Shown here piece after piece: positions 16,320-24,575 of a DNA stretch of 64,000 bases (positions within the stretch are counted from its first letter, which is position 1; the number at the start of each line of letters is the position of its first letter). The notes under the pieces were generated by a model, which made no database searches, had not been told where the DNA came from, and saw only the letters and a program-made list of their open reading frames with translations. Made by a program: the position numbers and the translations under genes. Origin of the DNA: Candidatus Woesearchaeota archaeon. GTDB lineage: Archaea; Nanobdellota; Nanobdellia; Woesearchaeales; JAFGUC01. The DNA is taken from contig JAFGUC010000043.1 in assembly GCA_016938695.1 (NCBI GenBank), positions 206,404-270,403 on the forward strand. The letters run 5' to 3'.

Positions 16320-17033
16320 ATGGGAAAGAGAATCATCGCACAAAGACGGGGATCCGGAAGCACAGCATATCGTGCCCCAAGTTTCAGATTTAAAGGAGAT
16401 GCTAGACACAAATCTTACTCTAAAGAAATTCAAAAGGGTATGGTTCTAGATCTTATTTCATGCCAAGCACATACAGCACCTTTGGCAGTTATAGAGTTTG
16501 AAGATGGAGAAAGAACTCTTATGATTGCTCATGAAGGCGTTGCTGTTGGCGAAATGGTTGAAGTTAATGACGCTGAAGCAAAGGTTGGAAATACTGTTCC
16601 ACTAATTAGAATTCCTGAAGGTACTTCTGTATTTAATATTGAAGGAATCCCAGGAGACGGTGGAAAATTTGTAAGAGCATCAGGTACTTTTGCAAAGATC
16701 CTTTCACAACAAGGAACAAGTGTTGTAATTCAACTTCCATCAAAAAAGAAAAAAGTTTTTGACGGAAACTGTAGAGCAACAATTGGTGTTGTTAGTGGAA
16801 GTGGACGACCTGAAAAACCTTTACTAAAAGCAGGAAATTCATATTATAAAATGAAAGCAAGGAACCACTTGTGGCCTAAGGTATCTGGAAGCGCAATGAA
16901 CGCTGTAGACCACCCATTCGGTAACAAGAGAACTTTAAGAAAGTCTAAAGCAAAACCAACTTCAAGACATGCACCACCTGGACGAAAGGTAGGATTAATT
17001 GCAGCAAGAAGAACTGGTAGGAAGAAAAGGTAA
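16320..17033 (+). CDS. rpl2: Large-subunit ribosomal protein uL2
   Basis: The 237-residue protein shows L2 hallmarks: GKRIIAQRRGSGSTAYRAPS at the N-terminus, RATIGVVSGSGRPEKPLLKAG in the centre, and the strongly conserved LWPKVSGSAMNAVDHPFG with the histidine-containing loop important for peptidyl-transferase function. It ends in a basic tail. It lies within the tightly packed superoperon (1-bp and 5-bp gaps). Confidence 0.98.
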   Translation: MGKRIIAQRRGSGSTAYRAPSFRFKGDARHKSYSKEIQKGMVLDLISCQAHTAPLAVIEFEDGERTLMIAHEGVAVGEMVEVNDAEAKVGNTVPLIRIPEGTSVFNIEGIPGDGGKFVRASGTFAKILSQQGTSVVIQLPSKKKKVFDGNCRATIGVVSGSGRPEKPLLKAGNSYYKMKARNHLWPKVSGSAMNAVDHPFGNKRTLRKSKAKPTSRHAPPGRKVGLIAARRTGRKKR

Positions 17034-17038
17034 ACAAA

Positions 17039-17416
17039 ATGGTAGTTAAAATTTTCAAATTCCACGGTAAGACTGCTGATGAAGTTAAGAATTTATCTGA
17101 GGATGAATTCTTAAAATTAATTCCTTCACGATCAAGAAGGAGTATACTTCGAGGTCTTTCAGACGAACAACAAGCTTTCATGAGAAAACTTGAGAAAGGA
17201 AAAGACAATATTGAAACACATCTTAGAGATTTAGTTGTCGTTCCTAAAATGATTGGAAAAACTATCAAAATTCACAACGGTAAAGAATTCGTTCCAGTGT
17301 TAATTTTGCCAGACCACTTAGGTTACTTTTTTGGTGAGCTTGCATTAACAAGAAAGAAAGCAAATCACAGCAAGACTGGAGTCGGTTCAAAGAAAAAAGT
17401 TTCAATAAGAAAGTGA
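17039..17416 (+). CDS. rps19: Small-subunit ribosomal protein uS19
   Basis: The 125-residue protein carries the S19 motifs SRSRRSILRGLSDEQQAFM and VPKMIGKTIKIHNGKEFVPV, followed by MVGHKLGEF-equivalent DHLGYFFGELALTRKKANHS. S19 binds the head of the 30S subunit with S13. The length agrees with archaeal S15/S19 orthologues. Confidence 0.97.
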   Translation: MVVKIFKFHGKTADEVKNLSEDEFLKLIPSRSRRSILRGLSDEQQAFMRKLEKGKDNIETHLRDLVVVPKMIGKTIKIHNGKEFVPVLILPDHLGYFFGELALTRKKANHSKTGVGSKKKVSIRK

Positions 17417-17423
17417 GTTTACA

Positions 17424-17963
17424 ATGACAAAATATAATTACGCACTAGAAAAAAAGGACGAGCTTGCAGTTGCGGTAGGTAGAGATCTTCAAATTTCAAC
17501 TAAGCACTCCATTGAAATCTGCAACTACATTAGAGGAAAAAAACTTGCAAGAGTTATAAAATTCCTTGAAAATGTTATTGAAGAAAAGGAAGCAGTTCCT
17601 TTCAAAAGATTCAATATGGATGTTGGTCATAGACCAGGAATTGGTTCTGGTAGATTTCCAAAAAATGCAGCAGAAGCAATTTTGAAAATTGTTAAGTCCG
17701 CACAAAGCAATGCTAAGTTCAAGAATATGGATGAGAACTTATTAGTACTTGTTCATGTATTGTCACAAAAAGCTTCAACTCCTATGAGATCAGGAAGACA
17801 AGGACGACGTGAAACTAAAAGAACACACATCGAAGTTGCTCTTAAAGAAGTAGAGAAAAAAGAAACTAAGAAGCCTGCTAAAAAAGAAGCTACAAAAACA
17901 ACTGTTAAAGCAAAACCTGCAGTTGAGAAAAAAGAAGCAAAAGTAGAGGACAAAAATGATTGA
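17424..17963 (+). CDS. rpl22: Large-subunit ribosomal protein uL22, with Ala/Lys-rich tail
   Basis: The 179-residue protein has the L22 core (residues 1-130: KHSIEICNYIRGKKLARVI, RHRPGIGSGRFP-like GHRPGIGSGRFPKNAAEAIL, RRETKRTHIEVAL). A low-complexity Lys/Glu/Ala tail of about 45 residues extends it. Similar tails occur on L24, L32e, S3 and L14e in this window, suggesting a lineage habit. Its end overlaps the rps3 start by 8 bp. Confidence 0.96.
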   Translation: MTKYNYALEKKDELAVAVGRDLQISTKHSIEICNYIRGKKLARVIKFLENVIEEKEAVPFKRFNMDVGHRPGIGSGRFPKNAAEAILKIVKSAQSNAKFKNMDENLLVLVHVLSQKASTPMRSGRQGRRETKRTHIEVALKEVEKKETKKPAKKEATKTTVKAKPAVEKKEAKVEDKND

Positions 17964-18681
17964 ACGAAAAATTGTTGCTCACAAGTTAAAAGAATTCCAA
18001 ATTAAAGAATTCATTGCAGGAGAATTTAGAAACGCAGGAATTTGTGCAATCAACTTGAAAAAAACTCCATTAGGAGACAAAGTTGTTATTTCAACTTCAA
18101 GACCAGGTTTAATTGTAGGTAGAAAAGGTAAAAATATCAAACAATTAACTACAACTTTGAAGAACAAATTCAATCTAGATAATCCAGAATTGGAAATAAA
18201 CGAAATCAAAGACATTTACTTAAACGCAATTATCGTAAGTAATACTATTGCTTCATCACTTGAAAAATTTGGTTCCCAAAGATTCAAAGGAGTAGCACAC
18301 ACAGCAATGCAACATGTACTTGAAGCAGGTGCTAAAGGTGTCGAAATTTTAGTTGCAGGAAAAGTTCCAAGTGCAAGAGCAAGAGTTTGGAGATTTTATC
18401 AAGGTTACTTGAAGAAGTCCGGCGATGCTGCAGTAACTCAAGTAGATATTGCTTATTCCAGAGCAGAACTAAAAACAGGAACTGTTGGAATCAAAGTAAG
18501 TATTATGCCAGGAGATGCAGTACTTCCAGACGCAGTAGATTTCCTAGACGTTAAAAAAGTTGAAGAAATAGTCGATGAAGAAATTCAGAAAGACGTTTTG
18601 ACAAAATCACAAGATGTTGAAGTAAAAAAAGAAGAGCCACTTCCAGAAGCTGAAGTAGAAAAAGCAGAGGGTGAAGAATAA
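17956..18681 (+). CDS. rps3: Small-subunit ribosomal protein uS3
   Basis: The 241-residue protein has an N-terminal KH domain with the GXXG loop in TSRPGLIVGRKGKNIKQLT and the S3 C-terminal domain with GKVPSARARVWRFYQGYLKK and VDIAYSRAELKTGTVGIKVS. S3 forms part of the mRNA entry channel. An acidic tail of about 30 residues ends the protein. It overlaps rpl22 and is followed by rpl29 after 1 bp when ATG 18683 is used. Confidence 0.97.
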   Translation: MIERKIVAHKLKEFQIKEFIAGEFRNAGICAINLKKTPLGDKVVISTSRPGLIVGRKGKNIKQLTTTLKNKFNLDNPELEINEIKDIYLNAIIVSNTIASSLEKFGSQRFKGVAHTAMQHVLEAGAKGVEILVAGKVPSARARVWRFYQGYLKKSGDAAVTQVDIAYSRAELKTGTVGIKVSIMPGDAVLPDAVDFLDVKKVEEIVDEEIQKDVLTKSQDVEVKKEEPLPEAEVEKAEGEE

Positions 18682-18682
18682 A

Positions 18683-18889
18683 ATGAAAGCTAAAGAATTA
18701 GTACAAAGTAACGTTTCAGATCTTCAGGCAAAACTTAAGGAACTTCAAAAAGAACTTGTAAAGCACAACGCGCAAGTCGCTTTAGGAGCTAATGTAAAAA
18801 ATTCAAAAGCTCTTAAGACAATCAAAAAAGACATTGCAAGAGTGCTCACGATCCTAAAACAAAAGGATGGAGATTCGAAAGAACAATGA
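18683..18889 (+). CDS. rpl29: Large-subunit ribosomal protein uL29
   Basis: The 68-residue helical protein matches L29: MKAKELVQSNVSDLQAKLKE and the basic second helix NSKALKTIKKDIARVLTIL. ATG 18683 is taken as the start because an upstream in-frame GTG would overlap rps3. L29 lies near the exit tunnel with L23. The stop overlaps the start of the eIF1 gene by 4 bp. Confidence 0.95.
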   Translation: MKAKELVQSNVSDLQAKLKELQKELVKHNAQVALGANVKNSKALKTIKKDIARVLTILKQKDGDSKEQ

Positions 18890-19203
18890 GTGAAATTTGC
18901 CCGAAATGTGGATTACCTCAGGAACTTTGTGTTTGTGAGACGATCGCAAAGGAGAGCCAAAATATCGTTATAAAAACGATCAAAAAAAAGTTCGGCAAAA
19001 AGTACACGGTTATCGAAGGTATCGAGGGTAAAGACATCGACATTAAGGACCTAACAAAGCAATTAAAAAACAAATTTGCTTGTGGTGGTACTGCAAAAAC
19101 AGGTGTCGTTGAACTTCAGGGCGATCATGTCCAGAATGTTAAAAAATTCCTCGTATCACTTGGTTTTCAGGAAGAAACCATTCAAATCGTAAACAGCTTT
19201 TGA
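18886..19203 (+). CDS. Translation initiation factor aIF1 (SUI1)
   Basis: The 105-residue protein begins with a small Cys-rich segment (ICPKCGLPQELCVCE) and continues with the SUI1 fold: KKFGKKYTVIEGIEGKDIDI, LKNKFACGGTAKTGVVELQG and VKKFLVSLGF. aIF1 binds the 30S P site and helps select the start codon. Its place between rpl29 and the Rpp29 gene is the normal archaeal order. Both ends overlap neighbours by 4 bp. Confidence 0.97.
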   Translation: MSEICPKCGLPQELCVCETIAKESQNIVIKTIKKKFGKKYTVIEGIEGKDIDIKDLTKQLKNKFACGGTAKTGVVELQGDHVQNVKKFLVSLGFQEETIQIVNSF

Positions 19204-19205
19204 AA

Positions 19206-19454
19206 ATGTCAAGAACCAAAGAGCAAACAAACATGAATTTGTTTGGAGAGTCAATGGTTGTAACTGATTCAAAAGATTCAACTTTGGTTGGAACGCACGG
19301 TTTCGTTGTTGACGAAACAAGAAACACATTTGTGCTTGCAACTCCAAAAGGTTTGAAAACTGTTTTAAAAGAACGGATAACATTTGTAACACAAAATAAA
19401 AAACATCATGGTATAAATTTCATGAAAACAATTGAAAATCGTATTCAAAGGTGA
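19206..19454 (+). CDS. RNase P protein component 1 (Rpp29/Pop4)
   Basis: The 82-residue protein has the Sm-like barrel sequence of archaeal Rpp29: MNLFGESMVVTDSKDSTLVG, GFVVDETRNTFVLAT and LKERITFVTQ. It is a protein subunit of RNase P, the tRNA 5'-end maturase whose RNA is encoded at about 55.35 kb in this window. ATG 19206 follows the eIF1 stop by a few bases; an upstream TTG is possible. It sits between the eIF1 gene and rps17, its standard archaeal position. Confidence 0.93.
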   Translation: MSRTKEQTNMNLFGESMVVTDSKDSTLVGTHGFVVDETRNTFVLATPKGLKTVLKERITFVTQNKKHHGINFMKTIENRIQR

Positions 19455-19457
19455 AAA

Positions 19458-19811
19458 ATGGCAGAAGTGAAAAACATTGGTTTTGGTATCCCATCACCAG
19501 AAAAGGGATGTGAAAATGATAGTAAGTGTCCTTTCCATGGTGACATAACTGTTAGGGGAAAGATTTTAACAGGTAAAGTGCTGTCTGCCAAAACAGCAAA
19601 AAATGTCACTGTTGAGATTGCATCCAGAAAATACATATCTAAATATGAAAGATATGTTCCAGTTAGGACTAAAATTAAAGCTCATAACCCTGATTGCTTG
19701 AAAGCAAAAGAGGGAGATGTTGTAAAAATTGCAGAAACAAGACCTCTTAGTAAAACTAAAAGTTTTGTTGTTGTTCAAATTGTAAGTGGAGTTCAAGATG
19801 CAAGCAATTAG
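19458..19811 (+). CDS. rps17: Small-subunit ribosomal protein uS17
   Basis: The 117-residue protein shows the archaeal S17 N-terminal extension (GFGIPSPEKGCENDSKCPFH), then the OB-fold core VRGKILTGKVLSAKTAKNVTV, RYVPVRTKIKAHNPDCLKAK and GDVVKIAETRPLSKTKSFVV. S17 binds the central part of 16S rRNA early in assembly. The stop lies inside the start region of rpl14 (14-bp overlap). Confidence 0.97.
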   Translation: MAEVKNIGFGIPSPEKGCENDSKCPFHGDITVRGKILTGKVLSAKTAKNVTVEIASRKYISKYERYVPVRTKIKAHNPDCLKAKEGDVVKIAETRPLSKTKSFVVVQIVSGVQDASN

Positions 19812-20199
19812 TTCAAGAGTAACAAGAGGAATTCCTACTAATGCAGTAATTCCAACATGCGACAATAGTGGAGCAAAAGAACTTAGAGTTATGTCAGTTA
19901 AAGGCATGACAACAGTTAAAGGAAGATACCCTGCAGCAGCTGTAGGAGATATGATTGTTGCATCAGTTAAGAAAGGAAAAGCAGATATGAGAAAAAAAGT
20001 AGTGTATGCAATCCTTGTTAGACAAAAGAAAGAATACAGAAGAGCAGACGGAACAAGAGTTCAGTTTGAAGACAATGCTGCTGTTGTACTTAAAGATGAA
20101 AAAGGAAACCCAAAAGGTACTATCTTTAAAGGTCCAATTGCAAAAGAAGTTGCAAAAAGATGGCCAGCAGTTGCAAAGGTTGCAAGTATTATATTATAA
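19798..20199 (+). CDS. rpl14: Large-subunit ribosomal protein uL14
   Basis: The 133-residue protein has the L14 signature: NAVIPTCDNSGAKELRVMSV, GDMIVASVKKGK, and VVYAILVRQKKEYRRADGTR. L14 lies at the subunit interface. ATG 19798 is chosen since it fits the conserved length; it overlaps the rps17 end, indicating coupled translation. Confidence 0.97.
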   Translation: MQAISSRVTRGIPTNAVIPTCDNSGAKELRVMSVKGMTTVKGRYPAAAVGDMIVASVKKGKADMRKKVVYAILVRQKKEYRRADGTRVQFEDNAAVVLKDEKGNPKGTIFKGPIAKEVAKRWPAVAKVASIIL

Positions 20200-20212
20200 G
20201 TAGGGAGTTAAA

Positions 20213-20656
20213 ATGAAGACATTTTCAAAAAACTGGATTTCGAGTAAGAACCCAAATAAGCAAAGGAAATATAGATTCAACGCTCCGTTGCACATAAAAA
20301 GAAAGCTATTATCATCACCATTGTCAAAAGACTTACGAAATAAGTACGGTCGACGAGCAGTCCCTGTAGTTAGAGGAGATAAAGTCAAAATTATGACAGG
20401 TAGCTTTAAAGGAAAGACTGGTACAGTATCAGAAATTATGGTAAGTCACTTCAAGATTTTTGTTGATTGTGCTTTCACAACAAAAAAATCTGGTTCAAAA
20501 TCATTTTATCCAATGGATGCTTCAAATGTAATGATTATTGAATTGAATACTAAAGACTCTGTAAGAGAGAAGTCAATAGTTAAAGAAGCGCCAGTTGTAA
20601 AAAAAGTAACAACTAAAAAAACAACTACAAAGGCTAGCGAGGCTAAAGAGGAATAA
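20213..20656 (+). CDS. rpl24: Large-subunit ribosomal protein uL24
   Basis: The 147-residue protein has the archaeal L24/L26e form: an N-terminal extension (NPNKQRKYRFNAPLHIKRKL, LRNKYGRRAVPVVRGDKV), the KOW motif (GDKVKIMTGSFKGKTGTVSE) and a Thr/Lys-rich tail of about 35 residues. L24 is an assembly initiator of the large subunit. A GGAG-type site precedes the ATG in the 13-bp gap. Confidence 0.96.
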   Translation: MKTFSKNWISSKNPNKQRKYRFNAPLHIKRKLLSSPLSKDLRNKYGRRAVPVVRGDKVKIMTGSFKGKTGTVSEIMVSHFKIFVDCAFTTKKSGSKSFYPMDASNVMIIELNTKDSVREKSIVKEAPVVKKVTTKKTTTKASEAKEE

Positions 20657-20658
20657 AA

Positions 20659-21348
20659 ATGGTAAAATTTCACTTAAAAAGACTTTCAGTTCCTAAAACT
20701 TGGCAAATTGGAAAAAAAGCAGCTAAGTTCGCAGTAAGACCAAACGGTAGTGGTCACGTGCTAAGCCAAGGAATTCCAATTGTTAATGTATTTAGAGATT
20801 TGTTAAAAATCGCTGATAACACTAGAGAAGTTAGATATATGTTATTCAACAAAAACGTTCTTGTTGACGGAAGAAAAATCAAAAGTCACAAGTTTTTAGT
20901 TGGTTTGTTTGATGTAATATCTCTTCCTGACTATGATATTAATTACAGAATGATTTTGACAGACAAAAATAAAATTGATGTTACTGAAATCGATAAGAAA
21001 GAAGTAGGAATCAAATTAAAAACTGTTGTCAAAAAAACTGTTATTGCTGGAGGAAAGATCCAGTTGAACTTCAATGATGGTTCAAACATAATTAGTGACG
21101 TAAAATGTGCTGTAGGAGATTCAGTACTTTTTGAAATCGGAACTAAAAATATCAAAGAAGTTCTTCCTGTAGCTGAAGGAGCACCAGTTGTGCTTCTAGA
21201 AGGTCAATATGCAGGTAAGCAAGGTACTATAGAAAAAGTTGCTGAAAACACAAGTGTCTTTGTAAAACTTGATGACAAGTCTTACGAAACATCAAAAGAC
21301 AAACTTTTCGTTTTAGGCAAAACAAAATCTGCAATTAAAACAGCTTAA
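20659..21348 (+). CDS. rps4e: Small-subunit ribosomal protein eS4
   Basis: The 229-residue protein has an S4-like RNA-binding segment (FHLKRLSVPKTWQIGKKAAK; VNVFRDLLKIADNTREVRYM; VLVDGRKIKSHKF), the RS4E central domain and a C-terminal KOW domain (LLEGQYAGKQGTIEKVAENT). It is the archaeal/eukaryotic S4e. It starts 2 bp after rpl24. Confidence 0.96.
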   Translation: MVKFHLKRLSVPKTWQIGKKAAKFAVRPNGSGHVLSQGIPIVNVFRDLLKIADNTREVRYMLFNKNVLVDGRKIKSHKFLVGLFDVISLPDYDINYRMILTDKNKIDVTEIDKKEVGIKLKTVVKKTVIAGGKIQLNFNDGSNIISDVKCAVGDSVLFEIGTKNIKEVLPVAEGAPVVLLEGQYAGKQGTIEKVAENTSVFVKLDDKSYETSKDKLFVLGKTKSAIKTA

Positions 21349-21359
21349 GGTTAATCAAA

Positions 21360-21869
21360 ATGACTAACGCAATGCAAAAAATAAGGATTGAAAAAGTAAC
21401 ACTTAATGTAGGTGCTGGTAAAGACCCTGTTAAGTTAGAAAAAGGTATAAAACTCCTTAAAGATATTACTGGAATCGATCCTGTTAAGACTATAACTAAT
21501 AAAAGACTTCCAGCTTGGAACTTAAGGCCGGGACTCCCAATTGGTTGTAAAATTACTTTGAGAGGAGCAAAAGCAGACGAAGTTTTAAGAAATGTTCTTG
21601 CAGGAAAGAACAATACTTTAAAGGCAAAACAATTTGATAAAGGTGGAAACCTTGCATTTGGTATTCACGAATACATCGATATTCCATCTCTTAAGTATAA
21701 TCCAGAAATTGGAATTATGGGTTTTGAACTCTGTGTTACTTTCGAAAAACCAGGTTACAGACTTAAGAAAAGAAAAATCAGGCCTGCTAAGATTGGAATA
21801 GCTCAACACGCAACCAAAGAGGAAGCAATTGCTTTCATGACAGAAATCTTTGGTGTGAAAGTCGAATAA
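21360..21869 (+). CDS. rpl5: Large-subunit ribosomal protein uL5
   Basis: The 169-residue protein has L5 motifs: IRIEKVTLNVGAGKDPVKLE at the start, ITNKRLPAWNLRPGLPIGCK, and IHEYIDIPSLKYNPEIGIMG. L5 binds 5S rRNA and contacts P-site tRNA. The C-terminal extension (LKKRKIRPAKIGIAQHATKE) is typical of archaea. It is preceded by an 11-bp gap and followed by rps14 after 11 bp. Confidence 0.97.
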   Translation: MTNAMQKIRIEKVTLNVGAGKDPVKLEKGIKLLKDITGIDPVKTITNKRLPAWNLRPGLPIGCKITLRGAKADEVLRNVLAGKNNTLKAKQFDKGGNLAFGIHEYIDIPSLKYNPEIGIMGFELCVTFEKPGYRLKKRKIRPAKIGIAQHATKEEAIAFMTEIFGVKVE

Positions 21870-21880
21870 AGGTGAATTAA

Positions 21881-22111
21881 ATGACAGTTAGCTTTTATAA
21901 AAAAATACTAAAACAGCTTAAATCAAAACCAGTCAAGGCTAAAAAGTTTTTGAAACATAGCGCACCTAAAAAAAGGAGCTGTGGACAAAATAACTTCAAG
22001 TGCCGAAATTGCGGAAGAACTGGAGCTCATATAGGCAGCTATGGTCTACACTTGTGCAGACAGTGTTTTAGAGAAAATGCAACCAAACTAGGTTTCAAGA
22101 AATACAGGTGA
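21881..22111 (+). CDS. rps14: Small-subunit ribosomal protein uS14 (zinc form) with N-terminal extension
   Basis: The C-terminal half is the zinc-binding S14: [20 protein letters not shown] with ligands C41, C44, C59 and C62, ending in TKLGFKKYR. At 76 residues it is longer than the roughly 50-residue archaeal norm: about 25 extra basic residues ([19 protein letters not shown]) precede the usual start. A GGTG ribosome-binding site just before ATG 21881, and the lack of an internal Met, support the longer form. Confidence 0.93.
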   Translation: MTVSFYKKILKQLKSKPVKAKKFLKHSAPKKRSCGQNNFKCRNCGRTGAHIGSYGLHLCRQCFRENATKLGFKKYR

Positions 22112-22117
22112 ACATAA

Positions 22118-22510
22118 ATGACTATGAATGATCCATTGGCAAGTGCGCTATCAAAGATAAATAATGCGGACAAAGTTGGAAAGAAACAAGTTACTATTTA
22201 CCCTGTTTCAAAAGTAATTAAAGGTGTCTTAGACATCATGAATAGGGAAGGATATGTCGGAACTTACGAAGAAGTTGAAGACAGTAAAGGAAATCATTTA
22301 GTCCTTAACTTGTTAGGTAATACCAACGAGTGCGGTGCAATTAAACCACGATACTCAGTACAATTAGAAGACTTTTTGAAATTCGAAAAGAGATTCTTAA
22401 GAGCTAAAGATTTTGGAGTACTTTTAGTAAGTACATCAAAAGGCCTTATGACTCACGTCGAAGCAAAAGAGAAAAAATTAGGTGGAGTGCTATTTAGCTA
22501 CTGTTATTAA
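22118..22510 (+). CDS. rps8: Small-subunit ribosomal protein uS8
   Basis: The 130-residue protein matches S8: NDPLASALSKINNADKVGKK, ISKVIKGVLDIMNREGYVGT-like segment, and the conserved end LRAKDFGVLLVSTSKGLMTH with GGVLFSYCY. S8 organises the central domain of 16S rRNA. It is followed by rpl6 after 1 bp. Confidence 0.97.
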   Translation: MTMNDPLASALSKINNADKVGKKQVTIYPVSKVIKGVLDIMNREGYVGTYEEVEDSKGNHLVLNLLGNTNECGAIKPRYSVQLEDFLKFEKRFLRAKDFGVLLVSTSKGLMTHVEAKEKKLGGVLFSYCY

Positions 22511-22511
22511 A

Positions 22512-23057
22512 ATGAAAGTCGAAAATTTAACATTAAAGGTACCTATACCAAATGGTGTACAGGTTAGTGTAGAAACAGGAATTTTTACTTTTAAAGGTCC
22601 TAAAGGAGAATTAGTTAGAGATTTACAATCTACTAAATTACACTATTCTGTTGAAGGTTCCGAAGTTGTACTAGTAGCTCCTAAAGCAACAAAGAAAGAA
22701 AAAGCACTTATTTACACTATGGTAGCTCACATTAAAAACTGCCTAAAAGGTGTAGTTGAAGGTTTCGTTTACAAATTAGCAATTTGTTCAGGTCACTTCC
22801 CAATGACTGTCGCTTATAACAATGGCGAGATTACAGTTAAAAATTTCATTGGTGAAGCAGTTCCACGAAAAGCTAAACTTCCAGAAAACGTAGACGTAAA
22901 AATCGACGGAAAAGATATAACTTTGACAGGAATTGATGTTGAAAAAGTTGGTCTTTGTGCAAGTAGAATTGAAAAACTAACTGGTAGAACTGGCTTTGAT
23001 AAGCGAAGATTCCAGGACGGTATATATATCGTTGATAAAAACGGTAAATTAATGTAA
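22512..23057 (+). CDS. rpl6: Large-subunit ribosomal protein uL6
   Basis: The 181-residue protein has the two-fold L6 repeat: TFKGPKGELVRDLQSTKLHY in the first half, MVAHIKNCLKGVVEGFVYKL at the junction and RIEKLTGRTGFDKRRFQDGI at the C-terminus. L6 lies near the factor-binding site. ATG 22512 is chosen over an upstream in-frame codon that would intrude into rps8. Confidence 0.96.
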   Translation: MKVENLTLKVPIPNGVQVSVETGIFTFKGPKGELVRDLQSTKLHYSVEGSEVVLVAPKATKKEKALIYTMVAHIKNCLKGVVEGFVYKLAICSGHFPMTVAYNNGEITVKNFIGEAVPRKAKLPENVDVKIDGKDITLTGIDVEKVGLCASRIEKLTGRTGFDKRRFQDGIYIVDKNGKLM

Positions 23058-23067
23058 GGGTGTCAAG

Positions 23068-23580
23068 ATGAGCAAACAATTTTTAAGACAATCAGTCCAT
23101 AAGAAAAAAAGGCTTGAAGCTAAATGGAGAAGACCAAAAGGACTTCAATCTAAATTAAGAAAAGCACAAGCAGGTCACTCAAAAGGTGTATCGTCTGGTT
23201 ACGGTAAATCAAAAAGTGAGAAAGGAACAGTCAAAGGAAAAGAAGTTGTCATGGTTTCATCCTTAAAAGATTTGGAATCTATTAAATCAGACTTACAAGT
23301 TGCAATAGTTGCTTCAAAATTAGGTGCTAAGAAAAAAATCGAAATTTTGAGCAAATGCAAAGAAGCAAAAATTGTTGTTTCAAACATTAGAGATGTTGAA
23401 GCTTTCATAAAAGCTGTAGTAGACAAAAAAGCTGCAAATAAAAAACGAAGAGAAGCTAAAGCAAAAGCTAAAGTTGAACCTGAGAAAAAACCAGCAGCAA
23501 AGAAAACAACAAAAAAAGCGGATAAATCTGAAGAAACTAAAGAAGAAACTAAAGAAGAATCCAAAGAAGAAGATAACTAA
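23068..23580 (+). CDS. rpl32e: Large-subunit ribosomal protein eL32, with long charged tail
   Basis: Residues 1-120 are L32e: RQSVHKKKRLEAKWRRPKGL, GYGKSKSEKG and VVMVSSLKDLESI. The last 50 residues are a Lys/Glu/Ala/Thr-rich tail (KADKSEETKEETKEESKEED), low in complexity and probably disordered. The next gap (32 bp) precedes rpl19e. Confidence 0.95.
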   Translation: MSKQFLRQSVHKKKRLEAKWRRPKGLQSKLRKAQAGHSKGVSSGYGKSKSEKGTVKGKEVVMVSSLKDLESIKSDLQVAIVASKLGAKKKIEILSKCKEAKIVVSNIRDVEAFIKAVVDKKAANKKRREAKAKAKVEPEKKPAAKKTTKKADKSEETKEETKEESKEEDN

Positions 23581-23612
23581 ACTCATATGTATAAATGATA
23601 TAGGTAATCGAA

Positions 23613-24065
23613 ATGAACTTAAAAACAAAGAAACGGATTGCAGCAAGAGTATTGAAATGCTCACCTAACAAGGTAAAGCTAGATAGTGGATCCTTTGAAA
23701 AAATTGGTGATGCTATAACTCGAGCAGACATCAAAGCACTAATCTCAAAATCAGCAATAACTAAAGAGCAGGATGCTGGAGTTTCCAGATTTAGAGCTAA
23801 AGCACGAGCTGCTCAAAAAAGAAAAGGTCGAGGAAAAGGACCTGGTTCTAGAAAAGGACGAGCAACTGCACGACTCCCTGCAAAATTAGCTTGGATGAAC
23901 AAGATAAGATCACAAAGAGAATTGCTTAACAATTTAAGGACAGCAAATAAAGTCTCAAAAGAAACTTTTAGAGATTTGTATTTGAAAGCAAAAGGTGGAT
24001 TTTTCAGAAGTAAAAGACACATTAACCTTTATATTGACGAGCACGAACTAATAAAGAAGGATTAA
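23613..24065 (+). CDS. rpl19e: Large-subunit ribosomal protein eL19
   Basis: The 150-residue basic protein matches L19e: NLKTKKRIAARVLKCSPNKV, IGDAITRADIKALISKSAIT, the GRGKGPGSRKGRATARLP loop, and LYLKAKGGFFRSKRHINLY-like DLYLKAKGGFFRSKRHINLY. It is 1 bp from rpl18. Confidence 0.97.
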   Translation: MNLKTKKRIAARVLKCSPNKVKLDSGSFEKIGDAITRADIKALISKSAITKEQDAGVSRFRAKARAAQKRKGRGKGPGSRKGRATARLPAKLAWMNKIRSQRELLNNLRTANKVSKETFRDLYLKAKGGFFRSKRHINLYIDEHELIKKD

Positions 24066-24066
24066 A

Positions 24067-24573
24067 ATGGCACGAAAAAAAATGAAGAGAGTTCTTTTCA
24101 GAAGAAAACGAGAGAACAAAACTAACTACTACAAAAGGTTAGACCTACTTAAGTCATCAAGTCCAAGATTAGTTGTAAGAGTATTTTCAAATTCAATTAC
24201 AATCCAATTAGTTGCTTTCGAGCACAAAGGAGATAAGGTTTTGGCAAGTGCATGTTCAGCAGACTTAGTAAAATTAGGTTGGACTCATAAACCAAATAAC
24301 ACACCTGGTTGTTACTTAACTGGCCTTCTTTTAGCAAAAAGAGCAAGTAAAGATGTAACCGCAATTGCAGATTTTGGATTTCAAACAACAAGTTCAAGAC
24401 TTTATGCAGCATTAAAAGGTGTTGTTGATGGTGGATTAACTATCCCTGTAGGAGAAGGAATTTTCCCATCCGAAGATAGAATCAAAGGTTCACACATCGC
24501 AGGTTACGTAGCAAAATCAGCTTCAATCGAAAAAGATTTTGAAGACATGAAAAAGAAAATTGACGGTCAATAA
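24067..24573 (+). CDS. rpl18: Large-subunit ribosomal protein uL18
   Basis: The 168-residue protein is archaeal L18/L5e: VLFRRKRENKTNYYKRLDLL, SPRLVVRVFSNSITIQLVAF, DFGFQTTSSRLYAALKGVVD and GLTIPVGEGIFPSEDRIKGS. L18 binds 5S rRNA together with L5. Gaps to its neighbours are 1 and 2 bp. Confidence 0.97.
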   Translation: MARKKMKRVLFRRKRENKTNYYKRLDLLKSSSPRLVVRVFSNSITIQLVAFEHKGDKVLASACSADLVKLGWTHKPNNTPGCYLTGLLLAKRASKDVTAIADFGFQTTSSRLYAALKGVVDGGLTIPVGEGIFPSEDRIKGSHIAGYVAKSASIEKDFEDMKKKIDGQ

Positions 24574-24575
24574 AA